Shown piece after piece: positions 1 through 7,234 of a stretch of 64,000 bases of DNA (its first letter is position 1; every line of letters starts with the position of its first letter). The position numbers were made by a program, and so were the translations under genes. Origin of the DNA: Streptomyces sp. NBC_01428 (GTDB taxonomy: Bacteria; Actinomycetota; Actinomycetes; Streptomycetales; Streptomycetaceae); contig NZ_CP109499.1 in NCBI RefSeq assembly GCF_036231965.1, forward strand, positions 3,100,001-3,164,000, read 5' to 3'. A model generated the notes under the pieces. The model did no database searches. It saw nothing but the letters and a program-made list of their open reading frames with translations, and was not told the DNA's origin.

Positions 1-2
1 AC

Positions 3-629
3 GGGCTGGGGACCGTCGTGGCCGCCGCGGCACGGGGGATCTTCCCACCGCCCGACGGCTCCGTCACGGTCGTGCCGCAGCAGTGCGCGCGCGACGCCGG
101 GGTCCTCGCCTTCACCGCGCACTCCGTGGTCTTCACGGACGAGGACGAGGGCTGGGTGCGCGCGACGCTGGCCGCCGTCGGCTGCGATCCGCTCGCCGCG
201 GCCATGAACCCCCGGTTCCTCGCGGCGCTCATGGAGCGGACGGGACGCGCGCACGACACCGTCGACGTGATGTCCGTCGCCGCCCCGCTGTCCGGTCCGC
301 CGCCCCTCGTCCTCACGGAACTGTCCGGTTCCGGCCATCCACGGGTCGCCGCCGCGCTCGGGCGGCGGGACGGTGTACGGGCCTGGGCGGCGGACGGCGG
401 GACGGTCGTCCTCGGACACGGCGTCGGGGGCCGCCTGGAGGCCTCGGTCGAGGTGGCCGAGGACGTACGGCACCGGGGGCTGGGGCGGGCGCTCGCGACG
501 GCGGCGCGGCACCTCACCGGCGAGCCGGTGTGGGCGCAGGTGGCGGCGGGGAACGCCCGCAGTCTGCGGGCGTTCCAGGCGGCCGGTTTCCGTCCCGTCG
601 GGGCGGAGGCGCTGCTCACCGCGGTCTGA
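3..629 (+). CDS. GNAT family N-acetyltransferase, probably 5'-truncated by the window edge
   Basis: The reading frame is open to the left edge of the window, so the real start may lie upstream; the first internal start codon is a GTG at 18 (203 residues). The C-terminal half carries a GNAT acetyl-CoA-binding fold: a beta-strand followed by VRHRGLGRALATAA (the Q/RxxGxG/A-type pyrophosphate loop), then NARSLRAFQAAGFRPVG, the usual motif B ending in the xxGF turn. The N-terminal part is less conserved in appearance and gives no substrate clue. It would transfer an acetyl group from acetyl-CoA to an unknown amine. It faces the convergent ADP-ribosyltransferase gene, about 50 bp away, and seems unrelated to it. 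Confidence 0.8.
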   Translation, partial: GLGTVVAAAARGIFPPPDGSVTVVPQQCARDAGVLAFTAHSVVFTDEDEGWVRATLAAVGCDPLAAAMNPRFLAALMERTGRAHDTVDVMSVAAPLSGPPPLVLTELSGSGHPRVAAALGRRDGVRAWAADGGTVVLGHGVGGRLEASVEVAEDVRHRGLGRALATAARHLTGEPVWAQVAAGNARSLRAFQAAGFRPVGAEALLTAV

Positions 630-679
630 GCGGGCACCCGGGCGGGGGCGCCGGCTCCGGCGGTGCCGGGGGACGTGGG

Positions 680-1294
680 TCAGTGCCAGGGCTCGTAGTA
701 CGGATTGCTCTGGCAGTCGCTCATGATCTCGGTCCGGGTCCGCTTGTCGACCGGGCAGACGCCGACGACGTACTGGCGGGCGATACCGCCGGGGAAGGCC
801 ACCTCGTCCTGGCCGGCCCGGCGATGGGTGTCGCCGATGGTCTTGTTCACGTCGACGCCGCCGGGAGCGTCGATGTAGTAGTTGAAGCCCGCCGTGTTCC
901 CGGCCTTGTAGAGATCGTGGTCGTACGTCGCCGCCACGTACGGCGAGGGCTGGTCGGCGCGGGTGTACTGCTCGATGTCGTACTGGCCGCCGACGACGTC
1001 CTTCGGATAGAAGCCCTGCTCGAAGACGGTCGCCGGGCCCCGGGAGTCGCTGCGGTACAGGGTGTCGCAGGTCCTGCGCCAGACCGGCTCCGGCGTGATG
1101 CGCCCGACGTCCACCCGCCGGTCGGCGGCGGCCTTGACCGGGTCGGTGAACTGGGGGCAGCTCGGGGCCGCGGCCCGGGTGGCGGGGGCGGCCGGGGCGG
1201 CGGGCGTCGCGGCGGTCGTCGCGAGGACGGCCCCGAGGGACAGGACGACGGCGGCGGCCCGCCGCCGCGGGCGATGGATGATCATGGGGAGCAC
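680..1294 (-). CDS. Secreted pierisin-family (ScARP/Scabin-like) mono-ADP-ribosyltransferase
   Basis: A 204-residue exported protein. Residues 1 to about 42 form an Arg-rich n-region, a hydrophobic core and an Ala/Pro-rich cleavage zone. The mature part matches what I recall of ScARP (S. coelicolor) and Scabin (S. scabies), toxin-like enzymes that attach ADP-ribose from NAD+ to guanine bases or guanosine. Visible landmarks are the NAD-binding Arg81 in TLYRSDSR, the ARTT-loop QxE motif Gln162-Asp163-Glu164 (Glu164 is the expected catalytic glutamate), and DAPGGVDVNKT, a block typical of this family. Cysteines 46, 76, 180 and 194 could form two disulfides. The STS/STT-type motif that normally follows the first core strand reads AAT here (121-123), so activity may be altered. 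The start is GTG 1294 (GGAG three bases upstream); ATG 1285 is an alternative. Confidence 0.82.
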   Translation of the reverse strand: MLPMIIHRPRRRAAAVVLSLGAVLATTAATPAAPAAPATRAAAPSCPQFTDPVKAAADRRVDVGRITPEPVWRRTCDTLYRSDSRGPATVFEQGFYPKDVVGGQYDIEQYTRADQPSPYVAATYDHDLYKAGNTAGFNYYIDAPGGVDVNKTIGDTHRRAGQDEVAFPGGIARQYVVGVCPVDKRTRTEIMSDCQSNPYYEPWH

Positions 1295-1375
1295 GATCTC
1301 CGTTCCGCGGGGGCGGGCCGTGGACCGTCACCCGTACGACGGCGTGTCAGCTCAAGCGGGTCAACAGGCGCCGTT

Positions 1376-2611
1376 CTAGCGGAAGATGCCGGTGTGGCCG
1401 AGCGAGTAGCGGCCGGGCTGGGGGTACACGGCGAGTCCGTGCGGGCCGCTGCCGACGGGGATGCGGGCGAGCTGCACACCGGTGCGGGTGTCGATCGCGT
1501 ACACCTCGGCGTTGTAGCGGCCGGAGAGCCACAGGACCTTGCCGTCCGCCGAGACGCCGCCCATGTCCGGGCTGCCGCCGTCCGGCAGGCGCCACTTCTT
1601 GGTGAGCCGGTTCTGGGTGAAGTCGAAGATCGAGATGGTGCCTTCACCGCGGTTGGAGATGTACATCTCGCGGGAGTCGCGGCTGACGTAGAGACCGTGG
1701 GCACCCTTGCCGGTGTGCAGCAGCGTCGGCTCGGTGAACTTGTCGCCGTCCAGGACCCACACCCCGTCGGCCATCATGTCGGCGATGTAGAACTTCTTGC
1801 CGTCCGGGGAGATCTTCACGTCCTGCGGCATCGCCCCCTGGAACGGCAGCTTCTGCTGGGCGACCACCTTCATCTTCTCGGTGTCGACCTTCAGCAGTTC
1901 GCCGCTGAACTCGCAGGACACGATGAAGTACCTGCCGTCCGGGGAGAAGTCGGCGTGGTTGACGCCGTAGCAGCTGACCGGCTCCGTCTTGACGCGCTTC
2001 ATCGTGTGCGCGTCGCGGAACACCAGCTCGCGGTCGAGCGAGGCCATCACGATGGCGTACTTGCCGTTGGGCGTGAAGTACAGGTTGTACGGGTCGTGCA
2101 CGTCGACCGGCTTGCCGGCCTTCCCCGTCTTCGGGTCGATGGGCGTGAGGCTGTTGCCCTTGTCGTTGTTGACCCACAGGGTCTTCATGTCCCAGGAGGG
2201 GACGACGTGTTGGGGCTGGACCCCGACCTTGATCGTCTCGATGACCTCGTACGTCTTCGGGTCGATGACCGTGACCGTGTTGGACTCGGTGTTCGGCACG
2301 TACACCCGGGACGGGAAGTCCTTGACCACCGGGGAGAGCCGGCCCGGGCGGTCCGCCGCGTAGACGTCCGTCGGGTCCAGCAGCGGGGGCATGCCGGGCA
2401 GGCCCTCGGGCGTCTTCTTCTTCACCGGGGCGGGCTGGACGGCGGCCTTCGTGCCGAGGGCCTCGTCGGCGTGCTTCCCGCCGGAGACGCCGCAGCCCGC
2501 GAGGGCGGCCAGCGCGGCGAGGGCGGCACCGGCGGCCAGCACGCCCCGCAGGGAGGAGTGCACGGGGGTGCGCAGGGGGGAGCGCGGGAGGGAGGGGGGC
2601 GTCGTCAGCAT
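1376..2611 (-). CDS. YVTN-type beta-propeller lipoprotein
   Basis: A 411-residue protein with a lipoprotein signal: hydrophobic run at 22-39 and lipobox LAGC with Cys40. The mature part is a seven-bladed-propeller type YVTN/NHL repeat protein. Repeating units such as YVPNTESNTVTVIDPKT, SPDGKKFYIADMMADG and VSRDSREMYISNRGEGTISI recur roughly every 40-45 residues. Such proteins usually act as extracytoplasmic binding or scaffold modules; no catalytic residues or haem motif are visible. Its ATG overlaps the stop of the upstream deacetylase gene as TGATG (2609-2613), so the two are translationally coupled and probably function together at the cell surface. Confidence 0.8.
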   Translation of the reverse strand: MLTTPPSLPRSPLRTPVHSSLRGVLAAGAALAALAALAGCGVSGGKHADEALGTKAAVQPAPVKKKTPEGLPGMPPLLDPTDVYAADRPGRLSPVVKDFPSRVYVPNTESNTVTVIDPKTYEVIETIKVGVQPQHVVPSWDMKTLWVNNDKGNSLTPIDPKTGKAGKPVDVHDPYNLYFTPNGKYAIVMASLDRELVFRDAHTMKRVKTEPVSCYGVNHADFSPDGRYFIVSCEFSGELLKVDTEKMKVVAQQKLPFQGAMPQDVKISPDGKKFYIADMMADGVWVLDGDKFTEPTLLHTGKGAHGLYVSRDSREMYISNRGEGTISIFDFTQNRLTKKWRLPDGGSPDMGGVSADGKVLWLSGRYNAEVYAIDTRTGVQLARIPVGSGPHGLAVYPQPGRYSLGHTGIFR

Positions 2612-3447
2612 CAGCTCAGCAACTCCGTTGTGGTGACCGGGCGCAGGCCGCGCCGGTCGAGCTCGTGCAGGAGGTCGGGGAGGGCGGCGACCGTGTCGGC
2701 GTAGCCGAAGTGCAGGCTCACCACGGAGCCGGGGCGGACCGTCGCCAGGACGTTCCGGGTGACCGCGGCGGCCCCCGGCGACGTGAAGTCGAGGGAGTCG
2801 ACGTCGTAGGAGAGGGTGTGCGGGTAGCCGGCGTCCTGCGCGAGGCGCTGGACCAGGGCGGAGGCCCGCGGGCTGCGGGAGGGCCGGAACCAGGTGCCGA
2901 TCGAGCCGGTCAGCCGCTTCAGCCGGTCCGCGCAGCCGCGGATCTCGGCGGCCGCCTCCGTCTGCGACATCGCGTTGATGTCGAGGTGGTGGAGGGTGTG
3001 GTTGCCGAGGTCGTGGCCGCCGTCGAGGATGCGGCGGGCCATGCCGGGGTGCTCGTCGAGCCAGGTGCCCACGGCGAGGACGGTGACGCGGACGCCGGCC
3101 TTCTCGGCCTCGCCGAGCACCGACGTGGCGATGGCGGGGTCGCCCTGGCCGTGGAAGGTGAGGGCGACTTTCGGGGGGTTCGTGCGGGGGCCGTGGGTGA
3201 TCTCGGAGGGCTGGGCGGGGAAGCGGCGGGGGGCGGGGGCGGGGGGTACGACGGGTGCGCTCGGCGCGGCGGGGGGTGTGGGGGGTGTTGTGTGGGGCCG
3301 GCCCCGTGCGGCGTCTGGGGTCGCGGGGGCGGCGCAGCCTGCAGTGAGGGTTCCTGCGGTGAGGGTTCCTGCGGTGAGCGCTAGTCCCGTGAGCAGGGCC
3401 GCGCGCCGGGGTGGAGCGGGTGCGGGGTCTTCGGCGGGCGTGGTCAC
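2611..3447 (-). CDS. Exported NodB-homology polysaccharide deacetylase-like protein with degenerate motif 1
   Basis: I place the start at GTG 3447 (278 residues); an extension to 3543 is open but contains a TTA codon and a promoter-like sequence. The N-terminus has RR, a hydrophobic stretch containing a repeated TAGTL unit (15-bp DNA repeat at about 3345-3379) and a lipobox-like LTAGC, then a Pro-rich linker. The NodB domain covers the last 185 residues. Motif 2 (HTLHH), motif 3 (FRPSRSPR), motif 4 (YDVDSLDF) and motif 5 (SLHFG) are recognisable, but motif 1, normally TFDDGP with the catalytic base and metal-binding Asp, reads TFHGQGDP. Classical metal-dependent deacetylation is therefore doubtful. 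It is the first gene of a coupled pair with the beta-propeller lipoprotein. Confidence 0.78.
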   Translation of the reverse strand: MTTPAEDPAPAPPRRAALLTGLALTAGTLTAGTLTAGCAAPATPDAARGRPHTTPPTPPAAPSAPVVPPAPAPRRFPAQPSEITHGPRTNPPKVALTFHGQGDPAIATSVLGEAEKAGVRVTVLAVGTWLDEHPGMARRILDGGHDLGNHTLHHLDINAMSQTEAAAEIRGCADRLKRLTGSIGTWFRPSRSPRASALVQRLAQDAGYPHTLSYDVDSLDFTSPGAAAVTRNVLATVRPGSVVSLHFGYADTVAALPDLLHELDRRGLRPVTTTELLS

Positions 3448-3472
3448 CGGACCATTTAAGGGTGAATCACCC
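3445..3472 (-). promoter_or_regulatory. Possible leaderless promoter with operator-like palindrome before the deacetylase gene
   Basis: Reading leftward, the perfect palindrome GGGTGA-T-TCACCC (3460-3472) is followed by TTAAAT, resembling a -10 box, and then six bases before GTG 3447. No Shine-Dalgarno sequence is visible. This is the geometry of a leaderless transcript starting at the GTG. The assignment is inference from spacing. Confidence 0.4.
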
Positions 3473-3613
3473 CGGAAACCGACGATTGGTCCGTCTGCGG
3501 GCGGCTGCGCGCCGGGCGTTCCGGGTGCCTCCGGCTTCGGCACCGGCTCCAGCTCCGGCCCCTGCCTCGGCTCCTGCCTCGGCTACGGCTCCGGTCCGGT
3601 GGGTGGGTGGGGC

Positions 3614-3725
3614 GGGGCCGTGCCGGTACATCCGCCCGTCGCCGTTGCATCAGACGTGGGTCGAGAGCCGGGAGCTGCTCGATCCGGGCGTAAGCGACGG
3701 GCATCTGATGTACCGGCACGGCCCC
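3614..3725. repeat. 112-bp inverted repeat with 19-bp perfect arms
   Basis: Arms 3614-3632 and 3707-3725 are perfect reverse complements (19 bp). A second 9-bp pair (3634-3642 and 3694-3702, GCCCGTCGC type) continues the stem after a small bulge. The remaining 51 bases form the loop. It lies in non-coding DNA upstream of the deacetylase gene. It could be a small mobile-element remnant, a cruciform or a structured RNA. The minus strand stays open through it (from about 3719), but I see no start signal supporting a peptide. Confidence 0.7.
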
Positions 3726-3778
3726 TCACGCCGGATGCCGTCTGCGGGCAGTACGTGGCTGAGGAGAATTCTCAAGGG

Positions 3779-3853
3779 CTCGGGAAATTCAGCCCCTCCG
3801 GCGCTCGGGAAATTCAGCCCCTCCGGCCCTCGGGAAATTCAGCCCCTCCGGCG
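3779..3853. repeat. Three tandem 25-bp repeats, Streptomyces-type intergenic repeat
   Basis: Units 3779-3803, 3804-3828 and 3829-3853 are identical except for one final base; each contains GAAATTCAGCCCCTCCGG. The array runs into GATTGAGGAGCGGGG and a hairpin. From memory this motif family recurs in intergenic regions across Streptomyces genomes. Confidence 0.85.
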
Positions 3854-3868
3854 ATTGAGGAGCGGGGT

Positions 3869-3885
3869 CTGGGGCGGAGCCCCAG
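3869..3885. terminator. Short GC hairpin (CTGGGGC-GGA-GCCCCAG)
   Basis: A perfect 7-bp stem with a 3-base loop lies directly after the 25-bp tandem repeats and has no T-tract. It is part of the same intergenic repeat and could stop transcription. The rest of the 3886-4100 stretch shows no gene or clear signal. Confidence 0.35.
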
Positions 3886-4106
3886 GGATGGGAAGGGTAG
3901 GGGCGGAGGGGGCGAAAGAAGGGTGTGGGGCGGACCGGAGGGGGGATCGGGTGGAGGATTCGAGGAGGCGGCGGGGCCAACATCCCCTGGTTTTGGATCA
4001 ATCCGGTCGGTCTGCGATAGTCAGCGATGCGACCTCCACCCATTGACCCGGGCCATGGTTGTCGTCGGCACCGCGGATCACACCCCATTCGTTCCGCGGA
4101 GCCCCG

Positions 4107-4135
4107 AAGCCCCGGCTGCCCAGCGGCCGGGGTTT
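4107..4135 (-). terminator. Terminator downstream of the anti-sigma-type ATPase
   Basis: AAGCCCCGGC pairs with GCCGGGGTTT (one G-T pair) around a 9-base loop. It sits 19 bp beyond the stop codon of the leftward ATP-binding protein gene. Confidence 0.65.
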
Positions 4136-4153
4136 CCGCGTACGAGGGCCGGG

Positions 4154-4657
4154 CTAGCGGTCGGCGACGCGCATCTCGAACCAGGTGGTCTTGCCGCGGG
4201 GCAGGAGATCGACGCCCCAGCGGTCGGAGAGCTTGTCGACGAGGAAGAGACCGCGCCCGCTCAGGTCCAGCTCCTGGACCGGCAGGAGGCAGGGAAGGCC
4301 GCGGGAGGGATCACGCACCTCCACGCGGATCCAGCCGCGACGGCGGCGCATCCGGAGTCCGAAATGGCGGGCGCCGGTGTGCCGCACGGCGTTGCCCACG
4401 AGTTCGGAGACGAGTAAGACCGCGTCCTCGGTCATCTTCGGCGAGAGGCCCCAGTGCCGCAGCACCACGACCTGGGTGAGCCGCCGCGCGGACGCCGCGG
4501 ACTCCGGACGGGACGGCAACTGCACCTCGGTCTCGGTGGGATTTCCGAACAACTCCAGTGCCCTGAGCGCCCGTTCGTCCTCGACCGCAGGTGTCCAGCG
4601 TGCCGCGGTCGCACTCCCGTGCCGCCGCGGCTGTTCGATACCCTCCAGCCCCGCCAT
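4154..4657 (-). CDS. Anti-sigma-factor-type serine kinase / ATP-binding protein (RsbW-like HATPase_c)
   Basis: A 167-residue cytoplasmic protein when started at ATG 4657 (preceded by GGGGG); the frame extends to 4816 but that part looks non-coding. Residues from about 50 onward form a GHKL ATPase fold: the N-box LVSELVGNAVRHTG, a G1-type VRDPSRGLPCL and a C-terminal GRGLFLVDKLSDRWGV block. This is the single-domain arrangement of the many Streptomyces RsbW/SpoIIAB-like proteins that bind or phosphorylate sigma-factor antagonists. No sigma factor or antagonist gene is adjacent, so its partner is unknown. A terminator follows, suggesting a single-gene transcript. Confidence 0.82.
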   Translation of the reverse strand: MAGLEGIEQPRRHGSATAARWTPAVEDERALRALELFGNPTETEVQLPSRPESAASARRLTQVVVLRHWGLSPKMTEDAVLLVSELVGNAVRHTGARHFGLRMRRRRGWIRVEVRDPSRGLPCLLPVQELDLSGRGLFLVDKLSDRWGVDLLPRGKTTWFEMRVADR

Positions 4658-4840
4658 GCCCCCATCATGGCTGCCCGGACCTCGCTTGGGGGCCGTTCCG
4701 GAGGAATACGCCCCCCGGAACGGGACATTCCGACACGGCTGATCGGCATATGCCCATGGCATTTCGGAGGGGTGGACACCCCATCTGACCTGCACGCGAA
4801 GGGCAGTTGGAGGCAATACCCGGCGACCGCCGACAAGGTG

Positions 4841-4862
4841 CGCTTAAGGTTGCCTTAAGGCT
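4841..4862 (-). promoter_or_regulatory. Inverted repeat of two CTTAAGG boxes
   Basis: CTTAAGG occurs at 4843-4849 and 4854-4860, 11 bp apart (about one helical turn). Read leftward it forms GCCTTAAGG-CA-ACCTTAAGC with one mismatch. It lies about 190 bp upstream of the ATPase gene and about 100 bp beyond the stop of the hydratase gene. It is a candidate operator; no regulator is assigned. It is AT-rich compared with its surroundings. Confidence 0.4.
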
Positions 4863-4955
4863 GGCATAAAACGCTCCATCGGGGGACGCCGGGTAAGACA
4901 CCGCGTCAACTGCAAGTGGATCAGCGGAATTTCCGGGGTGACGTTCGCCCTCCGG

Positions 4956-5723
4956 TCAGAGGAACTTCGCCTTGCCCGGACCCTCCTCGACGAAGCTCCG
5001 CATCCCGCGCTCCCGGTCCTCCGTCGCGAACAGGCCCGCGAACCAGTTCCGTTCGATGGCGAGTCCGGTCTCCAGGTCCGTCTCCAGGCCCGCGTCGACG
5101 GACTCCTTGGCGGCGCGCAGCGCGATCGCCGGGCCCTGCGCGAGCCGGGCCGCCCACGCGTGGGCGGCCGTGTAGACCTCGGCCGCGGGGACGACCCGGT
5201 CGACGAGGCCGAGGGTGAGCGCCTCGTCGGCCTTGACCATGCGACCGGTGAAGATGAGGTCCTTGGCCCGGGAGGGTCCGATCAGCCGGGACAGGCGCTG
5301 GGTGCCGCCGGCGCCGGGAATGACGCCGAGCAGGATCTCCGGCTGGCCCAGCTTCGCGTTCTCCCCGGCGATGCGGTAGTCGGCGCAGAGGGCGAGCTCG
5401 CAGCCGCCGCCCAGCGCGTAGCCGGTGACGGCGGCGACGACCGGCTTGGGGATGCGGGCGACGGCGGTGAAGGAGTCCTGCAGGGCCCGGGACCGGACGA
5501 CCATCGCGGCGTGGTCCATGGCCTGCATCTCCTTGATGTCCGCGCCGGCCGCGAACACCTTCTCCCCGCCGTAGAGCACGACGGCACGGACGTCCGTGCG
5601 GGTCGCGGCCTCCTCGGCGAGCTCCTTGAGACGGTCCTGCGTCGCGACGTCCAGGGCGTTCATGGGCGGGCGGTCCAGGCGGATGGTGCCCACGCCTTCG
5701 GCCACTTCGAGATGCACAGTCAT
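4956..5723 (-). CDS. Enoyl-CoA hydratase/isomerase (crotonase superfamily)
   Basis: A 255-residue cytosolic protein of normal crotonase length. It should add water to trans-2-enoyl-CoA in beta-oxidation or a related acyl-CoA pathway. The oxyanion-hole region is FAAGADIKEM (about 57-66) followed by ALGGGCELALCADYR. Both catalytic glutamates of true hydratases are present: Glu109 in GGCEL and Glu129 in GQPEILLGVIPGAGGTQRL. This favours hydratase over isomerase or dehalogenase relatives. It starts at ATG 5723. It stands alone between terminators, with no dehydrogenase or thiolase next to it, so the physiological substrate cannot be told. Confidence 0.9.
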   Translation of the reverse strand: MTVHLEVAEGVGTIRLDRPPMNALDVATQDRLKELAEEAATRTDVRAVVLYGGEKVFAAGADIKEMQAMDHAAMVVRSRALQDSFTAVARIPKPVVAAVTGYALGGGCELALCADYRIAGENAKLGQPEILLGVIPGAGGTQRLSRLIGPSRAKDLIFTGRMVKADEALTLGLVDRVVPAAEVYTAAHAWAARLAQGPAIALRAAKESVDAGLETDLETGLAIERNWFAGLFATEDRERGMRSFVEEGPGKAKFL

Positions 5724-5752
5724 GCAAGCAGGTTAGTGGCGGTTAACGCCGA

Positions 5753-5789
5753 CGGGCCGGGTGTGCTGGGTCACAGCACACCCGGCCCG
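5753..5789 (-). terminator. Strong terminator downstream of the first L,D-transpeptidase gene
   Basis: A perfect 16-bp stem (5753-5768 with 5774-5789) with a 5-base loop GGTCA lies 12 bp beyond the TAA stop. It has no U-tract, as is common in Streptomyces. Confidence 0.8.
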
Positions 5790-5800
5790 CCGAAGACCGG

Positions 5801-7051
5801 TTACTTGGTCCAGTCCGACCAGGACATGTTCCAGCCGTTGTAGCCGTTGTCCGGGGCGACCGTCTTGTCGTGCGAGTTCTTGACCACGACCACGTCACCG
5901 GTGATCGAGTTGTCGAAGAACCAGGCTGCCGCCACCTTGCCGTCGTAGCCGCCGCGCACGTCGCGCAGGCCGATGCAGCCGTGGCTGGCGTTGTAGTTGC
6001 CGAAGGCGTCGCCGCCCCAGTAGTTGCCGTGGATGAACGTGCCCGAGTTGGTCAGGCGCTGGGCGTGCGGCACGTCCTTGATGTCGTACTCGCCGCCGTA
6101 GCCGACCGTCTCGCCGTTCATGCGCGTCACCTTGAGGCGCTCGCTGATGACCATCTTGCCGTTCCAGGTGTCGTAGCCCGGCTTGCCCGTGGTGACGGGG
6201 ATGGTCCTGAGGACCTTGCCGTCCCGCTTGACGGTCATCTTGTGGGTCTTGACGTCGACGGTGCTGACCTGGCTGCGGCCGATCGTGAACTTCACGGTCT
6301 TGGCCTGCTTGCCGTAGACGCCGGGGCGGCCTTCGACGCCGTCGAGGTCGAAGGTGACGGTGACCTTCGTGCCGGCCGCCCAGTACTCCTCGGGACGGAA
6401 GTCGAGGCGGTCGTTGCCGAACCAGTGGCCCTGGACGTCGACCGCGGGCTCCGTCTTGATCCTGATGGCCTTCTCGACGTCGCCCGGGTGCGTGATGCCC
6501 CGGGTGAAGCGGACCGAGAAGGGCATCCCGACGCCGACCTTGGAGCCGTCCTCCGGCGTGTAGATGCCGACGAACGTGTTCTTCGGGGTCAGCGTGGTGA
6601 ACGCCGACTCCTCGGCGGCCTCACGGCCACCGGAGTCCTTGGCCACCGCGTGGACCGTGTACTTGGTGGCCGCGGCCAGGTGCGACGCCGGCGTCCAGGT
6701 GGCGCCCCCGTCGGTGATGCTTCCCTTGACAGCGTTTCCCTTGGTGTCCTCGACGCGGACCTCGGTCAGCTTGCCCTTGGCGGCGGTGACCTTGAGCGCA
6801 CCGCTCGTCTCCACGTCGCCCGCGCCGTCCTTGGGCGCGATCTTCACCACGGCCTGCGAGACCTTGGTGTCGGCCGTGCCGCTCGATCCCTTGCCCTTGC
6901 CGTCGCCCGAACCGGCCTCCCGGTCCGAGCCTCCTCCCCCGCCGCACGCGGTCACCGCGAGCAGCAGGACTCCCAGCAGCAGGGCCAGGACTCCCTTGCT
7001 CCGGTGGGTCCGTGCGCCAACCGACGCCCCCGATATCGGTCGCCCGTTCAA
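5801..7051 (-). CDS. L,D-transpeptidase lipoprotein (Ig-like domains plus YkuD)
   Basis: I favour the TTG start at 7051 (416 residues) because GGGGAGAA lies just upstream; GTG 7069 is in frame. The lipobox is LLAVTAC (Cys36), followed by a Gly/Ser/Asp-rich linker, two Ig-like domains (about 65-255) and a YkuD catalytic domain (about 260-400). The catalytic motif HGN...SHGCIGLRD is complete, with His341, His357 and Cys359. The enzyme forms 3-3 peptidoglycan cross-links on the outer face of the membrane. Length and order match actinobacterial LdtB-type enzymes. The neighbouring gene at 7235-8461 is a paralogue, so the pair probably arose by duplication. Confidence 0.92.
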   Translation of the reverse strand: MNGRPISGASVGARTHRSKGVLALLLGVLLLAVTACGGGGGSDREAGSGDGKGKGSSGTADTKVSQAVVKIAPKDGAGDVETSGALKVTAAKGKLTEVRVEDTKGNAVKGSITDGGATWTPASHLAAATKYTVHAVAKDSGGREAAEESAFTTLTPKNTFVGIYTPEDGSKVGVGMPFSVRFTRGITHPGDVEKAIRIKTEPAVDVQGHWFGNDRLDFRPEEYWAAGTKVTVTFDLDGVEGRPGVYGKQAKTVKFTIGRSQVSTVDVKTHKMTVKRDGKVLRTIPVTTGKPGYDTWNGKMVISERLKVTRMNGETVGYGGEYDIKDVPHAQRLTNSGTFIHGNYWGGDAFGNYNASHGCIGLRDVRGGYDGKVAAAWFFDNSITGDVVVVKNSHDKTVAPDNGYNGWNMSWSDWTK

Positions 7052-7069
7052 GTCGTTCTCCCCTCGCAC

Positions 7070-7083
7070 GGCCTGATCAGGCC
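7070..7083. promoter_or_regulatory. Perfect 14-bp palindrome GGCCTGATCAGGCC upstream of the first L,D-transpeptidase gene
   Basis: It ends 18 bp before the favoured TTG start and just upstream of the ribosome-binding site. It could be an operator or a small leader hairpin. The AT-rich stretch CTAATTAATCAC (about 7114-7125) further upstream may be part of the promoter. Confidence 0.4.
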
Positions 7084-7234
7084 CGCACTCCAGCGCGTCC
7101 CACGCGCGTATCGCGCTAATTAATCACACGGCCTGGAGCGATGGCTCCCCGGGAATGTCACTGTTCAGTCCCAACTTCGGCCGTGCGGGGCGCCGCTGGA
7201 GTCCATCGTGCGCATACCCGCACAGGGGCTCACT

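Noticed and set aside
83..2704. An 873-codon plus-strand open frame over the ADP-ribosyltransferase and beta-propeller genes
   Set aside because: It is Arg/Gly/Val-rich, has no recognisable domain and is antisense to three genes with clear family motifs. It is a high-GC shadow frame.
3456..3719. A small minus-strand frame reading through the 112-bp inverted repeat (PVAYARIEQLPALDPR)
   Set aside because: Third-position GC is only moderate, there is no convincing ribosome-binding site and no family is recognised. It may be kept in mind only if the element proves to be repeated.
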